Source: Anniella stebbinsi (taxonomy: Eukaryota; Chordata; Lepidosauria; Squamata; Anniellidae). From it: a stretch of 64,000 bases of DNA. A model generated the notes under the pieces. That model was not told the origin of the DNA. It did no database searches and saw nothing but the letters and a program-made list of their open reading frames with translations. Positions 24,801 through 35,200 of this stretch are shown here, piece by piece (the stretch's first letter is position 1; each line of letters begins with the position of its first letter). Made by a program: the position numbers and the translations under genes. The stretch is taken from NCBI GenBank assembly GCA_029215795.1, contig JARDYH010000007.1:67262763-67326762 (forward strand), read 5' to 3'.

Positions 24801-25089
24801 CTTCTTCAGGCAGGCGTTTGTTCCAGCCCCACCTGGAGACGCTGCAGGGGATCGGGCCCCTGACCTCTGGCATGCAAAGCGGGGGCTCTGTCCCGGAGCC
24901 TCAGCGACCCTCCTAAAATAAATGCTTTGGGTTTCGCCAGCCCGACTACCAGGGGACGCTCCCGTCACGCCACCTCTCTCTCTCTCTCTCTCTCCCCCCT
25001 TCTAGGTCGACCACCTGGAGAAGCTGGCAGAGATTGAGCAGGAGCTGAAGAAGGCCACCGAGAAGCTCGAGGCTCTGAAGCGGGGGTAG
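12805..25089 (+). CDS. CCER2: Granin-like glutamate-rich secretory protein (6 coding exons)
   Basis: Coding exons 12805-12850, 18321-18367, 19844-19937, 23096-23164, 23853-24736 and 25006-25089 join in frame to 407 residues. Residues 1-18 form a signal peptide (VSLLLLILGQALA). Cys35 and Cys56 bracket a loop reading ITEILADTLSKPSPIPVTSE. DERVLAMLHHQHLLTELEEL follows from residue 63. These match the N-terminal disulphide loop and vasostatin region of chromogranin A. Residues 96-380 are Glu/Lys-rich with basic cleavage clusters at 112-114, 209-211, 229-231, 277-291 and 346-348. The last exon encodes EKLAEIEQELKKATEKLEAL then KRG-stop, again like the chromogranin A C-terminus. Position between SARS2 and NFKBIB marks it as CCER2. 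It is probably a secretory-granule prohormone-like protein (inference). It could also be described as a chromogranin A paralogue. If intron 5 is retained, the frame stops at 24916 beside an AATAAA. Confidence 0.85.
14164..14201 (+). repeat. (CAC)n microsatellite
   Basis: About twelve uninterrupted trinucleotide units in CCER2 intron 1. Confidence 0.95.
14393..14737 (+). repeat. Duplicated segment, copy 1, containing a foldback MITE
   Basis: Matches 15691-16015 over its whole length, from 'atccagatttgtgtgctagt' through 'ccagccagtcag', a foldback element (about 14528-14668, ends CAGTGGAGGCTGGTGG), 'tgtgttcaagct' and 'tttcccagactga' to 'cccagtgggggctg'-type sequence. The MITE is at the same internal position in both copies, so the duplication is younger than that insertion, or both copies are members of one composite repeat. 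Confidence 0.7.
15691..16015 (+). repeat. Duplicated segment, copy 2, containing a foldback MITE
   Basis: Direct repeat of 14393-14737 about 1.3 kb downstream, in CCER2 intron 1. Its internal foldback element (about 15828-15945) pairs 'gatgtcagtggggcagtgga' with 'ccgccccactgacatc'. Confidence 0.7.
17512..17549 (-). ncRNA. Hammerhead-like ribozyme core (left arm)
   Basis: Exact mirror of the motif at 17671-17708, read on the minus strand. Both arms would form the same RNA fold if transcribed outward from the centre. Confidence 0.55.
17671..17708 (+). ncRNA. Hammerhead-like ribozyme core (right arm)
   Basis: In order: GCTC (stem I, 17671-17674), CTGACGA (17675-17681), one extra A, GGT-loop-ACC (stem II, 17683-17694), GAAA (17695-17698), a minimal stem III of CGCG, then TC (cleavage expected after GTC, at 17704), and GAGC (17705-17708), which pairs with the first GCTC. 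This is the type I layout with the very short stem III described for retroelement hammerheads. The unpaired A after CTGACGA departs from the canonical core, so activity is uncertain. Confidence 0.6.
18483..18773. mobile_element. hAT-type foldback MITE, copy 1
   Basis: Ends TAGGGTGACCATATGAAAAG / ...TATGGTCACCATA. Flanks ggtacatc and ggtaaatt (6 of 8 match) fit an 8-bp target duplication. The interior is a second inverted pair around 'gaatttcaccaggtgctgca'-type sequence. In CCER2 intron 2. Confidence 0.8.
19334..19700 (-). mobile_element. L2-type LINE 3' region
   Basis: Starts at the 'tttatttatttatttaat' tail, then 'ctgcccatcagccgaagctc', then the non-coding body with 'gaaggccccgctgccgaggt'. 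In CCER2 intron 2, ending about 145 bases before exon 3. Confidence 0.75.
21410..21729. mobile_element. hAT-type foldback MITE, copy 2 (perfect TSD)
   Basis: A 320-bp element with ends TAGGCTGACCATATG and its inverse, flanked by identical 8-mers GGCTTAGA at 21402-21409 and 21730-21737. An 8-bp duplication is the hAT-superfamily signature. In CCER2 intron 3. Confidence 0.9.
21938..22210 (-). mobile_element. CR1 LINE 3' end
   Basis: Same 3' block as the other CR1 copies ('tagaatagtagagtcagaag', 'tttttcctgatgtccggcc'), in CCER2 intron 3. Fragments of a second CR1-like family with 'ctgctggatcagacc' words flank it. Confidence 0.85.
22745..22990. repeat. Tandem pair of small palindromic repeats
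   Basis: Two neighbouring units pair 'ggaatcaatgg(g)ac/cc' with 'tgatttcaatggacc' and 'tgatttcaacggacc'. They lie in CCER2 intron 3 and probably belong to a short foldback transposon family. No coding content. Confidence 0.45.
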
Positions 25090-26034
25090 CCCCTCCCTCC
25101 ACCTTGGGAGCCGGGTCGGCCAGGACCGCAGGCAAGGGGGCCTCGTCGTGAACCCGCCTTCCGCTCAGCCGCCCACCTTCCGCACCCAATCACTCTCTGT
25201 ATAGAATCTCTTTCCTCTCTCCAGCTTGGCTTTGGACTGTTAACGGAGCTTTCCCTTGCTTTAAAAAACCAAACAAAACAAAACCCTCCGCCCCGCCAGC
25301 CTCTTGCTTCCAGGGCAGGAGTAGCCAGGCTCCCACTTGCTTCTCGTCACTCAGCAAGAGGGACTATCCCTTGGGAGCGCTCAGTTCCCATTCTGGCACA
25401 CGTCCCTTGACCACTGCCCTCCACGGCCCGGATGGCCACCCTCAGGATAGCTCCGGGGGTCCACGTCCTCAGTGCTCTAGGCTGGGGCAGGCATCCAGGG
25501 GTCCTCCAGGTGGTTTGGACTCCAACACCTGTCATCCCTGACCACTGCTGGCTGGGGATAATGGGAGGTATAGTTCAAAACATCTGAAGGGCACCGAGTT
25601 GCCTGCCTCACCCAGAACTCCAGTCTGGCTATTTTATTCTCCTCCCGGGGTCTTCGGAGGTGGATGGATAAGGTTGTAATGCTACCCTCCTAGGCTCCCT
25701 CAAGAGCAGGGCAACTTTGAGGCCCTCCAGATGTCGAGGCCTAGAACTCCCAGCATCCCTCACCATTGTCTAGGCTTGGCTAGGCCTGATGGGAGTTGTA
25801 GGCCAAAAGATCTGGAGGGCCACGAGTGGACCACCCCTGCTCAAGAGCATCCCCCGTGGCTGCTGGGAAACTGGGGCAGATCTGCCCTGCCCAAAATGGC
25901 AGGCCTGTGAATTCCCATGCTGTGTCCCAAGAGATAGATGTGAATTAAACAAAGCAAGGCGCCGGAAGGACCCACCCTGAGAGGAGGCGGCCGGCTGCAT
26001 TTCGACGTGATACACTGCTGTGGGCTTGCCTCCT

Positions 26035-26140
26035 TAATAATAATAATAATTATTATTATTATTATTATTATTTATAACCCGCCTTTCCCTTCGGATCGAG
26101 GCAGGGAACACAATGTGAAATACAAGAATCACAATAGTTC
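26035..26140 (-). mobile_element. L2 tail with TAA/TTA microsatellite
   Basis: 'aataataataattattatta' followed by 'tataacccgcctttcccttc' and 'ggatcgaggcagggaac', the reverse complement of the L2 tail seen at 196-366. Confidence 0.7.
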
Positions 26141-27128
26141 TGCTTCACCTTTGCACGGGATGTGTTTGGATCGCTGAATCCCTCCCACTGCAGAGAGGAA
26201 CAGAATGATCCACTCTTGGAGGGGAATGCCTGTTGCATCTCTGTGTGAGTTGCTGCTCCAGCCTTGCCTCCTCCAAATCAACCTTTGCTGGAAGCAAGTC
26301 CTTTTGACGCTTCTCTGCATCGGATCATTCGACCCCTCTCGATGCAGCAGAATGACGCATGTTTGGAGGAGGCTGCCCGTCACGTCGGGGCATCAGTCGT
26401 GACTTCTCGGCGCATTCTTCCTCATGCGTACTTCTGAAAGCCAAACATTTTATATGTGGCTGTGGAGTGACATGCGCCTCCAGTTTTGATTCATCAGTCC
26501 AGGTGCACTTCTGCTAATGGAGGTCTGGGAAACGGCGTCGTTAGCTCCTCATCCAGGTCCCTTGTGGAAACCCGGCTTTTGAAGATGCATATATACCCAC
26601 CTGCCTGAAGGCAACGATTTAAGCTCCATGATAAAAGCAGGGTCCTTTTTTAAAAACCTCACCCTCTCAAACCATGTATTTTTTACTTCTGGCACAAGAT
26701 CTTGCTGTGCTAACAACGCACACACCCTCCACTTACCCTGGTTGCCTCTAACCTATTTCCATCCGCCCCTCTTTCCCATTCTAATGCTTTGACTGTTCAG
26801 ATTGGAATCTTCCGTCTCTTGCTCCCTTCCTCTCACTGGCACCTTCGGGTATCGGTGGAAAGGTGAAAGAGTCCTGGCAGCTGCCCAGGTGGCGTGGGGA
26901 GTTTCGCTCGTTTCTTTAACTGTGTGGGTGTGTCAGGTTTGGTTTTCTACGACGGGCGAGGTTTGCTTTAATCTCTGCTGTGAAATCGACTTAAATAAAG
27001 TGAAGTCCAAAAGAATTCATGTGAACACAGCAATCTCCTTGCGTGGATGTGTGCTGATTTCAGTTACTGAGAAGGCTTTTTATAAAAAGCGCCTTCCTCT
27101 CCTGCACACCCCTTCGAGGTGCTTTATG

Positions 27129-27400
27129 TAGGGTGACCCTATGGAAAGGAGAACAGGGCTCCTGTATCTTTAACAGCTGTATAGAAAAGGGAATTCAAGC
27201 CCGTGCCATTTGTATGCATGCGACACCTGGCAAAATTCCTTCTTCCTCACCACAGTTAAAGCTGCAGGAGCTATACTGGAGTGACCAGAAACAAAAGGCA
27301 GGGCTCCTGCAGCTTTAACTGTGGTGATGAAGAGGGGATTTCACGAGGTGCCGCATGCATACAAATGCCACCTGCTGCTCCTTTTCATAGGGTCCCGCTA
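27129..27400. mobile_element. hAT-type foldback MITE, copy 3
   Basis: Left end TAGGGTGACCCTATGGAAAG, right end 'ttttcatagggtcccgcta'. The flanks gctttatg (27121-27128) and gttttatg (27401-27408) match at 7 of 8. Confidence 0.8.
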
Positions 27401-28922
27401 GTTTTATGAGCGTCTCAATTGAACGTGGGCACAGCCATACGAGCCGGAGTGTTTCTTTCTAATTACAGAGAGGTTGAGAAAGACCATGGTTGCCACCTTC
27501 TTCTGGCAGCGCTCCTACACCTTTAACAGCTGACGGACAGAAATTCAACAGGTCGGATTGTACATTTCAATGAGGAAGGGGGCTAGTGCTGTAGAGTAAA
27601 GCATGGATACGAGTTATAACGAGAGGATTTGGGAGAAACGAAGGCTGCCGTCTCTGGGGCAGGTGGAAATTCAACATCCCTGAATTTCTATTCGTTGAGT
27701 GTTGAAGTGCCATCTGTTGCAGAGCTATTTATGGGTACAGGAACCTTATTGGGGGGCAGGGGGATAAAGAAGGCCACTTCAGTGGAGAGAGGGGGATGGG
27801 TTCCTCAGTTCTGCTTACAGAAATGAATCTAGCTGCCTCCAAGAGAGGTCGCCCGGCTGTGCATCCGTCATTATCCTGCAGAACAGAAAAGGGAATGAAG
27901 TCGTTTCGGCCACACAATTTAGCTTCTCCTAGGTGCAGAATGAGTGTTTTGTTCAGCACTGAGGTCACAGCCCTGCCTGGGACACAGGATTTTATGGAAG
28001 TGAAAGATCTCGGCCTTTATGGGAAGCAGGGCACGGTTGGGTGGGGCTGGATGATCCCCAAAGCCAGCCTGAACATGCGTAGATGCCTTCTGATCAAATC
28101 TCAGGAAGGCGGTAGAGGGGGATTTCACCTGTGTAGCCGCTGGCCTTCTGTGTGCCCAGAAGCAGCAAAAATCGCATAAAAGCCTCCAGCGTTTGGGTTC
28201 CTGCCCTGCTGTAGGACTGGTCTATACATAAAGATTCCACGCAAGGGTTTCCATGGGCGTGTTTTTACAAAGGATATTAGGAATGGTGGGTTTTTGTTTT
28301 GTTTTTTAATGCTGTCTATGAATCTAGTAAGAGCTTATTTAGATCGCCCAGAATGTCCCTTTTGATATCTACGGATCTCTTCCCCTTCTTGCATGGCTTC
28401 TTAAAAGGCTGCTTACTCAAAGGCCAACCTGAGTCTGTGAGGGAGATTCACATGCAACTGCTCCCTGCCACCTGTACCTGTAGGATACAGATGTTTGCAA
28501 ACATATGCACCTATGGCATTCATTTACATTTTAAGGCATATCCCTAACAGGGTAAAATGACTAGGAGATAAAAGTCCGATCCATGCAGGCTCAGCTGCTA
28601 TAGTTTATGTGGAAGTAAATCCTTCCGCCTTCAATGAGATTAACTCTCAAATATTCATTACACTAGCCTTCCCCAACCTGGTATCCTCCAAATATGTTGG
28701 ACTACAACTCCCAGAGGGCACCAAGGCTGCATTACACATTCATGCTAAGGGAGCTTCTAGCAGGTTCCTTAAGAGTTTCCAGAGCATATTCCCTTACAGG
28801 GCCATGCCTCCTTGTCGGAAGCATGATGTACCTTTTCCCTAGGAATCAGCAACTGGAGGCCCAAAAGCAAATCTGGCCCTATAGAACAGTAGGTCTCCCC
28901 CTGCTCCCAAAGAAGGCTTGCT

Positions 28923-29238
28923 TAGGGTGGCCCTATGGAAAGGTGCACAGGGCTCCTGTATCTTTAACATTTACATAGAAAAGGCAGCAGGTACCATTTG
29001 TATGCATGCAGCACCTGGCGAAATTCCCTCTTCATCATCACAGTTAAAGCTGCAGGACCCCTGCCCTCTTTTGTATCTGGTCACGCTAGGCAGGGTTCCT
29101 GCAGCTTTTAACTGCGGTGATAAAGAGGGAAGTTCGCCAGGTGCTGCATGCATACAAATGAACCATGCTGAAATTCCCTTTTCTATGCAACTGTTAAAGA
29201 TACAGGAGCCCTGTCCTCCTTTCCATAGGGCCACCCTA
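28923..29238. mobile_element. hAT-type foldback MITE, copy 4 (perfect TSD)
   Basis: A 316-bp element with ends TAGGGTGGCCCTATGGAAAG / inverse, flanked by identical GGCTTGCT at 28915-28922 and 29239-29246. Confidence 0.9.
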
Positions 29239-31912
29239 GGCTTGCTAATAGTTTACTTTGGGGGTTGGGATGGAGGGACCTTCACCCATCACTCTTGCCT
29301 CAAAGCACCCTCCCCCCCCCCCCTTTGAAATGAGTTGCTGCAGCCCTAGAACCACTCTGTGAAACACCCTTTCTGTGTTGTGTTTTTTATCCTTGCTCTC
29401 CATGCAACCAAGTTCTGGCTCCTGCAGAGTCCAGCACCAGTCCAAAAGGATACAAGGCGGCACACAGAAATCCACAGCTTTTATTTTGATCTGGCCGGAG
29501 GGACCTACAGAGTACGATAAACACGAAGAGGCAGGAGGGAAGAGAGGAGGGGAGCAGAGAGGTGGAACTGAGTCACAGATGTGGATTAAAACAACAGGTC
29601 ACAGGAAACCACACTGCAGCTTCAAAACAATGAGCCCAGCAAGAGGGAAGAACGCCGCGCCTTCAGACGGGGGAGGAATCCCACGTTTGTACGCCGCATG
29701 GCGGTTTCCTCCTCTTTGCTGAAAACACACAGGGTGTATAGACAGAGAGAGAGAAAGGGATTTAAATAGCAGCTCCAGAGAGGCAGGACATGGCTAATAT
29801 GCAGGGGCCTGGTGATTCTGCAACTGCAAGAATCAGCTTATCAAACTGACTGAGAAAGCTACAGACGGCATCAACGGGGACGCCACTTGGCGCTAATGTG
29901 GCAGAGAGAGCTGAGGGCTGAACCTGATTAAGACCCAGGCGATGCCGGGGTGAGAAACACAGGGGCCGCAGGCCATTTTCTGCTGCCCTCCCACTGTGGG
30001 CAACGCACTTCTTTGCAAAGAGAGCCACACGCCAAGAAACATGATTCGGCTTGGAACCGGGGCGCACGCTCCCCACGCGCCGTTTCGCCCTGTGATTCTG
30101 GCCGCTGCAGTAGCAGGGTTGGGAAGTATCCCGCGGCAGGTTCCAGGGAGGGAAATGCAGTCCCTCGGGAGTGGTCCACTTGGGTGCTATACCAAGACAG
30201 AGCCCCGGCGGAAAGAGGAAACTGATCTGTGGACGTCTGGTTGTTCCTCAGGCCTGCAAAATGAAGCCACAAAGGACCGGGGGGGGGGGGGGGGGAGGAG
30301 ATTATGCCCCCCCCACAGCTATTTCCCCTTCGAGTTGAGAACAGCAGGAATTTCATCCAAAGGTCTTGGCCCAGGCTTAGAGCACTGGGTGCGCCAGTCC
30401 TCACAGTCCGGCTGGTAGAAGGCAGCCCATTGTGGCTGCCTGAGGGTTGGAAGCCCCCGTGTCCTCCCCCACCCAATGGGCTGCCATATTCCACCTGGGA
30501 CACTCTCTCGGCTGGGAGGAAAGACCAGGAGGCTGCGCCACCTGAACAGCGGTTGCCTTCCGTGCTCCGACAGAAGCCCCGCCCCAAAGTCAGACACGGC
30601 AACCGAAGGGGTTTTCCCTGTGGGGATCAGTAGCCCTGGGCCGTGCACCACACTAGCCTTTCCCTCCTGCAGGATGGCAACCCAGCCCCCTGCCCCACAA
30701 TCCAGAAGTGGGTGGGAGCTTGTCCTGTGTTGCTAGGCAACCAAAGAGGGCTTCTTCCGCAGCCCTGGGAGCAACCAATCAGGTCCCTGGCAGTGGGATG
30801 TGTGGCACGGAGGGACGCATGGACAAAAGGGGAGGGGATCGCGGGCCGAAGCAAAGGGGAGCACATGTGGGGGTGGCAAAAACACAACACCCAGGCAGAA
30901 GGTCGGAGATCTAGACTCAGCCCTGGGCTCTGCATGACGCCTTCCTGGGAAGCATCGTTCGGGTCACCACCGTGGTCCGCTTCCAGGAGGGCTTTGCAGA
31001 TGACCCACCAGGCCTGGAAGTGGAGGTGGGCTGCTGGTTGCCAAGAGGGGGGTGTAGTAGCCTCTCTATGGACAGGGGCCTTCCACCCCACGCACTCGTC
31101 CCACGAACTGAGGTGAGAATCGCCACCTCCATCTCACGCACACACACGGTTCATGGGCTCAACCCTTCCCAACCCCTGCTTAACCTCTGGAGACTGTGAA
31201 GGGGAGGGTTAGCCGACTCCCAAGACGTCTGGGGAGGAGGGGAGGAAGCCACTCGTGAAGCAGACGCTCGATTACAAAGGGAAGGGCCTGCCTGGAGAGC
31301 AGGAGCAGGCAACGTTGGGCTCTCCAGATGTTCAGGCCTGCCACTCCCATGATCCCTCTCCAGTGGCTGTGCTGGCCAGGGCTGATGGGAGTTGTAAGCC
31401 AAAGTATGCCAGAAGTCGCCTGCCTCTGCTGGAAGCTGTGATGTCAGAGGGGTAGGGGTAGGTGTGTGTGTGTGTGTGCCAGTCAGTTTCACTCAGCGGC
31501 ATCTGGCGTGAGCAAATGCTACCTTGGGCCCGAAAGCCTTGCTCACACAGAGCAAGAACGAGTTCAACAGAGGCCCAGGTGATCCAAAACATCCCCCCTC
31601 GAGCCTAGAACAGCATTCTCCAACCTGGTTCCCTTCAGACGTTTTGGACTTCAACTCCCATCAGCCCTAGCCAGCAGCCAGGAATTGTGGGGGAGTTGTT
31701 GGCGAAAATGTCTGGAGGGCAGCAGGCTGGGGGAGGCATGGCCTGGAAGTCCATTGCCTCAGCTCCACTAGGGCTGCTGAGAGGAGACATGCCTCAATCA
31801 GACAGGAATTGGCGGGTGGGCGGGGGGGGGGAGGCGCAGAATCCAAATCTACCGGAGGCTAGTTTCAGAGAGGCGAAGGCAGCTATAGCAGGCACCCCCT
31901 GAAATGCACGTG

Positions 31913-31918
31913 TTTAAT
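31913..31918 (-). terminator. Candidate NFKBIB polyadenylation signal
   Basis: ATTAAA on the minus strand, about 290 bases past the NFKBIB stop codon. A further AATAAA on the minus strand at 29485-29480 could serve a longer form. Confidence 0.45.
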
Positions 31919-32204
31919 ACTGGACATGAAACGTGGGGGGAAAAGAAACACCATTAGTCATCAAAACTTTGCACAAAAGGAAAACAAACCAACGCTGGAG
32001 TGGGGGACGGGGACGTCGGAATGGGGCCCAGGGAGCTGCTCTCTGCCGGATACAACGCAGCTCCCTGGCGGCCCTTATAAATAAGTCGGGTTGAGCTCAC
32101 AGTGAAGATGCAGTTGCTACAGGAATTACAGCCGGCTGCCACGGGAGGGACGTGCGTGACGGATGGCGGCCCGAGGGGCAGGGCGGCTCTCCCCGCCTGG
32201 CCGC

Positions 32205-35200
32205 CTAACGCCCGCGGTTGATGACGATGTCGTCGTACTCATCCTGGCCAAGCAAAAAAGGCCCGTCAGTTTCACCGTCATGAGGTTGGGGGAGGGGGGG
32301 GAGAGGAGAAAGTGACAAGGGTTGAAATCATGCCCTGCGCAGTACCAGCCATGACTGCTTCTCATCTATTTAGTCTTTACCCTGCTTCGCCTGCTAAGGG
32401 ATCGGGGTGACAAAGGGCTCCCCCTCCCATTTGAACCCCACAGCACCCCTTTATGGCAGGTCCAGCTGTGAGGTCATCCAAAGGGCTTCCCGGCTGAATG
32501 GAACCGGGACTCTGTGGACCTAGACTGACCATCTAACCCAGCTCTCCGTGTCGGCTGTGCAAAAATACATTCGGAAGCATATGGGCTTTGTGACAACGCA
32601 GATGCGAAAGCCGTGGGGCTTGACCACACTGCTAATGGGGGGAGGGGGGCATTTCAGTGCCCCTGCCTGCGAGAAGCACAAGCAGATCTCTGCAAAACTA
32701 AAAGAACCTGTGCAAATCTGCAAGCGGCTTGCAGGACTGCAATTCTTTTTTCAACTCCGAACGCACAGCCCTGAGCACCCGATCTCCCAGCTAGGGGTGG
32801 GCAGGGTGTGCCTCCCCAGGGATAAAACACACCTCGCTGTTGCTGTCCAGGCTCTCCTCCGAATCCCAGTCCGGCTCCTCGGAGCCAAACTCCCGCAACA
32901 GCTGTGGGATTTTTTGGTCAGGCCGGTGCATGGCGCTGTACATGGGGGTGTAGCCGACGTACATGCGGGCTTCGGGGTCCGCCCCGGCCCGCAGCAGGTA
33001 CTCCACCACCTCAGGGTTCTGCGACTCCACTGCCAGGTGAAGGGGGCTCCGGCCGCAACTCAGCTCCTGCCGGCAAGATGGGAGAAGGTGAGGGAGGCGG
33101 CAGCGGCAGCACGTCCCAGCAGTTGTGGGGTTGCCAACATCACCCAATCGGCTCCCGGATGGACCTACAGCTAGCCACTAGAGCTAGGCAGTGGCATGAC
33201 TGAGCCAGTCCGGCGTACTGGCATCCACGCAAGCCCTACCTAAGGCAAACGTTACAACTCCACAAGAGCACGGAACTGAATGTACTGGGCACAGAATTAG
33301 CTTCCTCAAACCCCAAATTTATTTTTCATTTTTGTTTAACAACCAGCATGTTTCTAGGCCTCATGGCTGTGAAATGTGTTTGGAACTCTGGGAGCAATGC
33401 CTGCTGAAAATACAGAAACTAGAAGGGTGGCCCGGTAAGTTTCCTAGTGGTTGGGGCAAGGAACTTCAGCTTCAGCCATCATTCCTAGCTTGCTTAGCCA
33501 ATGGCATTTAGGGAGTTGCAGTCCGACATAGCAGGAAGGGTGGGGAAAGGCCGACTTAAGCGAAAGAAATCTATCAGAAGCCCTCAAAGCAACTCACACT
33601 GAAATTAAATTCAAGGCAATAAAACAGCTCCTCGGCCCTGCCGACAACCTGGCAAGACCGGAACACGTTCCAGCAAGTCGTCGGGGTGCCAGAATAAATG
33701 AGGCGAAACATGGCTTCAATTGCATTAACGTGGACGGTGCTAAGGGCAAATTTCGGATGTTAAAAAAGCAACCCACGAGGAGGCGCACATGGCTCTGGCG
33801 AGCAGCTTCAAAGCAGGGATGGGGAACCTGCGGCCCTCCAGGTGGGAGTTGGGAGCCCACCTCCCATCAGCCCCAGCCATGAACTTCCTACACAGGAAGA
33901 CGGCACGCATCACACACATACATCCTCGCACAGGATAATGCCACGTGAATCTGTTTCACCACCGTCACATCCAAAACTAACCGGTTTGTTGAGATCAGAT
34001 CCTGCAGCGATTAAGAGATTGACCATGTCCAAATTTTTCCGCAAGACTGCAACGTGAAGGGGTGTGTAGCCTACAGAAAGAGAGCAGGCAGTTTTGTGAA
34101 AATTAGTGCAGGCTGCTGAGTGGAGTTTTTGTTACAAGTCAACATCCTACATGCAGAAATTCCAAATTAATAAGGGCACAAACTTATGTATGTTTTTTTT
34201 TTTTTTAAAGTTACTCAACTCCCAGCATTCCCCAGCCATCATGTTCAGGACTGAGCCTAAATATGCACAGGATGGAGCCCTAAATGATACAGATTAAATA
34301 CATTTGCATGAACCCAATTTAGATCACTCCATCTGCAAATTTTAGCTTCTTCTTTCCCCCCCCCCCCCCAAGAATTCAAGGAAATGTGTGGCAAGCACAG
34401 AACTTAAGGAGGAGGGAGAAGAATATAACCCTACAGAGGAACAGGGGTAATTAAAAAAAGACATGGAACAGGAGAGCAAAACAAAGTAGCAAAGAAATAC
34501 GTGAAGCTGAAGAATCCTCGGAAGCCTATCTACCTTTCTCCAAACAGGCCACCAATTTCTCGGTCTTAAATTTAAATGTTAGAAATTTCGAAGACATGCT
34601 GCTTGGTCTCTTCATTTCCTCCTCTAGCCATGAGGATTTAGAATTTGTTCGTTGCAAACCTGCCCCCGGCTAGCCCAACAGATTCCATGCACTGGAGGAC
34701 TTTCGAAGGAGCCAGTTCAAAATATTTCCCACGGCCCCCAGGAAAGATACCATCATAATTGATGCAATCCAGCTGGGTCCGGAAGCCGTTTCCCTCATGG
34801 GGCCTTTGCGCCATGGGCAGAACCAGGAGCTGCTGGGCGCAATCCCGCTGTCCTTCCCGGCATGCCAAATGCAGCGCCGTATGGCCCCCCTTTTCCTGCA
34901 CGCACAGCCCCGCTCCGGCCGACACGAGTTTGCCGACGACATCCGACGCCCCAAGGATGACGGCGATGTGGAGCGCTGTCTGGGGAGAGAGAAGAGCGGA
35001 AATCTTATTGCATGTATTTTATTTACTAGAACATTTATATCCCGCTCTGTATCGCAAGGATCTCAGGGCGGCATACAGATAAAATCACACACATAAAATA
35101 GAATCAATCTACAATTCTAAAACAAATTAAACCATTACTATGTTAAAACCAATATGAATTTTTAAAACAGTCAAATCCGATTAAAACGAGACAGTGTGCA

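Larger units (their letters stand above)
25090..31912. other. CCER2 3' flank and CCER2-NFKBIB intergenic region
   Basis: No further gene is recognised. An AATAAA at 26994-26999 is a possible CCER2 end. Repeats include an L2 tail (26035-26140, -), two hAT foldback copies, palindromic MITEs (25500-25605, 25715-25850, 28660-28735, 31300-31425, 31608-31742) and a poly-G run at about 30280-30296. A GC-rich block (29900-31100) has long open frames on both strands, but none resembles a known protein. Confidence 0.5.

Noticed and set aside
23858..24916. A 352-codon open frame as a stand-alone intronless gene
   Set aside because: It has no ATG start, is preceded by a good acceptor, and continues exons encoding the signal peptide and cysteine loop. 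It is CCER2 exon 5 plus retained intron.
30280..30296. Poly-G tract as a biological signal
   Set aside because: Homopolymers of this length (also poly-C at about 49060 and 54699) are common sequencing or assembly weak points. Nothing else supports function.
29928..30651. Long minus-strand frames in a GC-rich block as a gene between CCER2 and NFKBIB
   Set aside because: Overlapping frames on both strands, no recognisable domain or splice pattern, a poly-G run inside, and no gene here in the syntenic mammalian order.
32548..33174. 208-codon plus-strand frame
   Set aside because: Overlaps NFKBIB exon 5 antisense. It has no family resemblance, whereas the minus strand gives clear ankyrin sequence.
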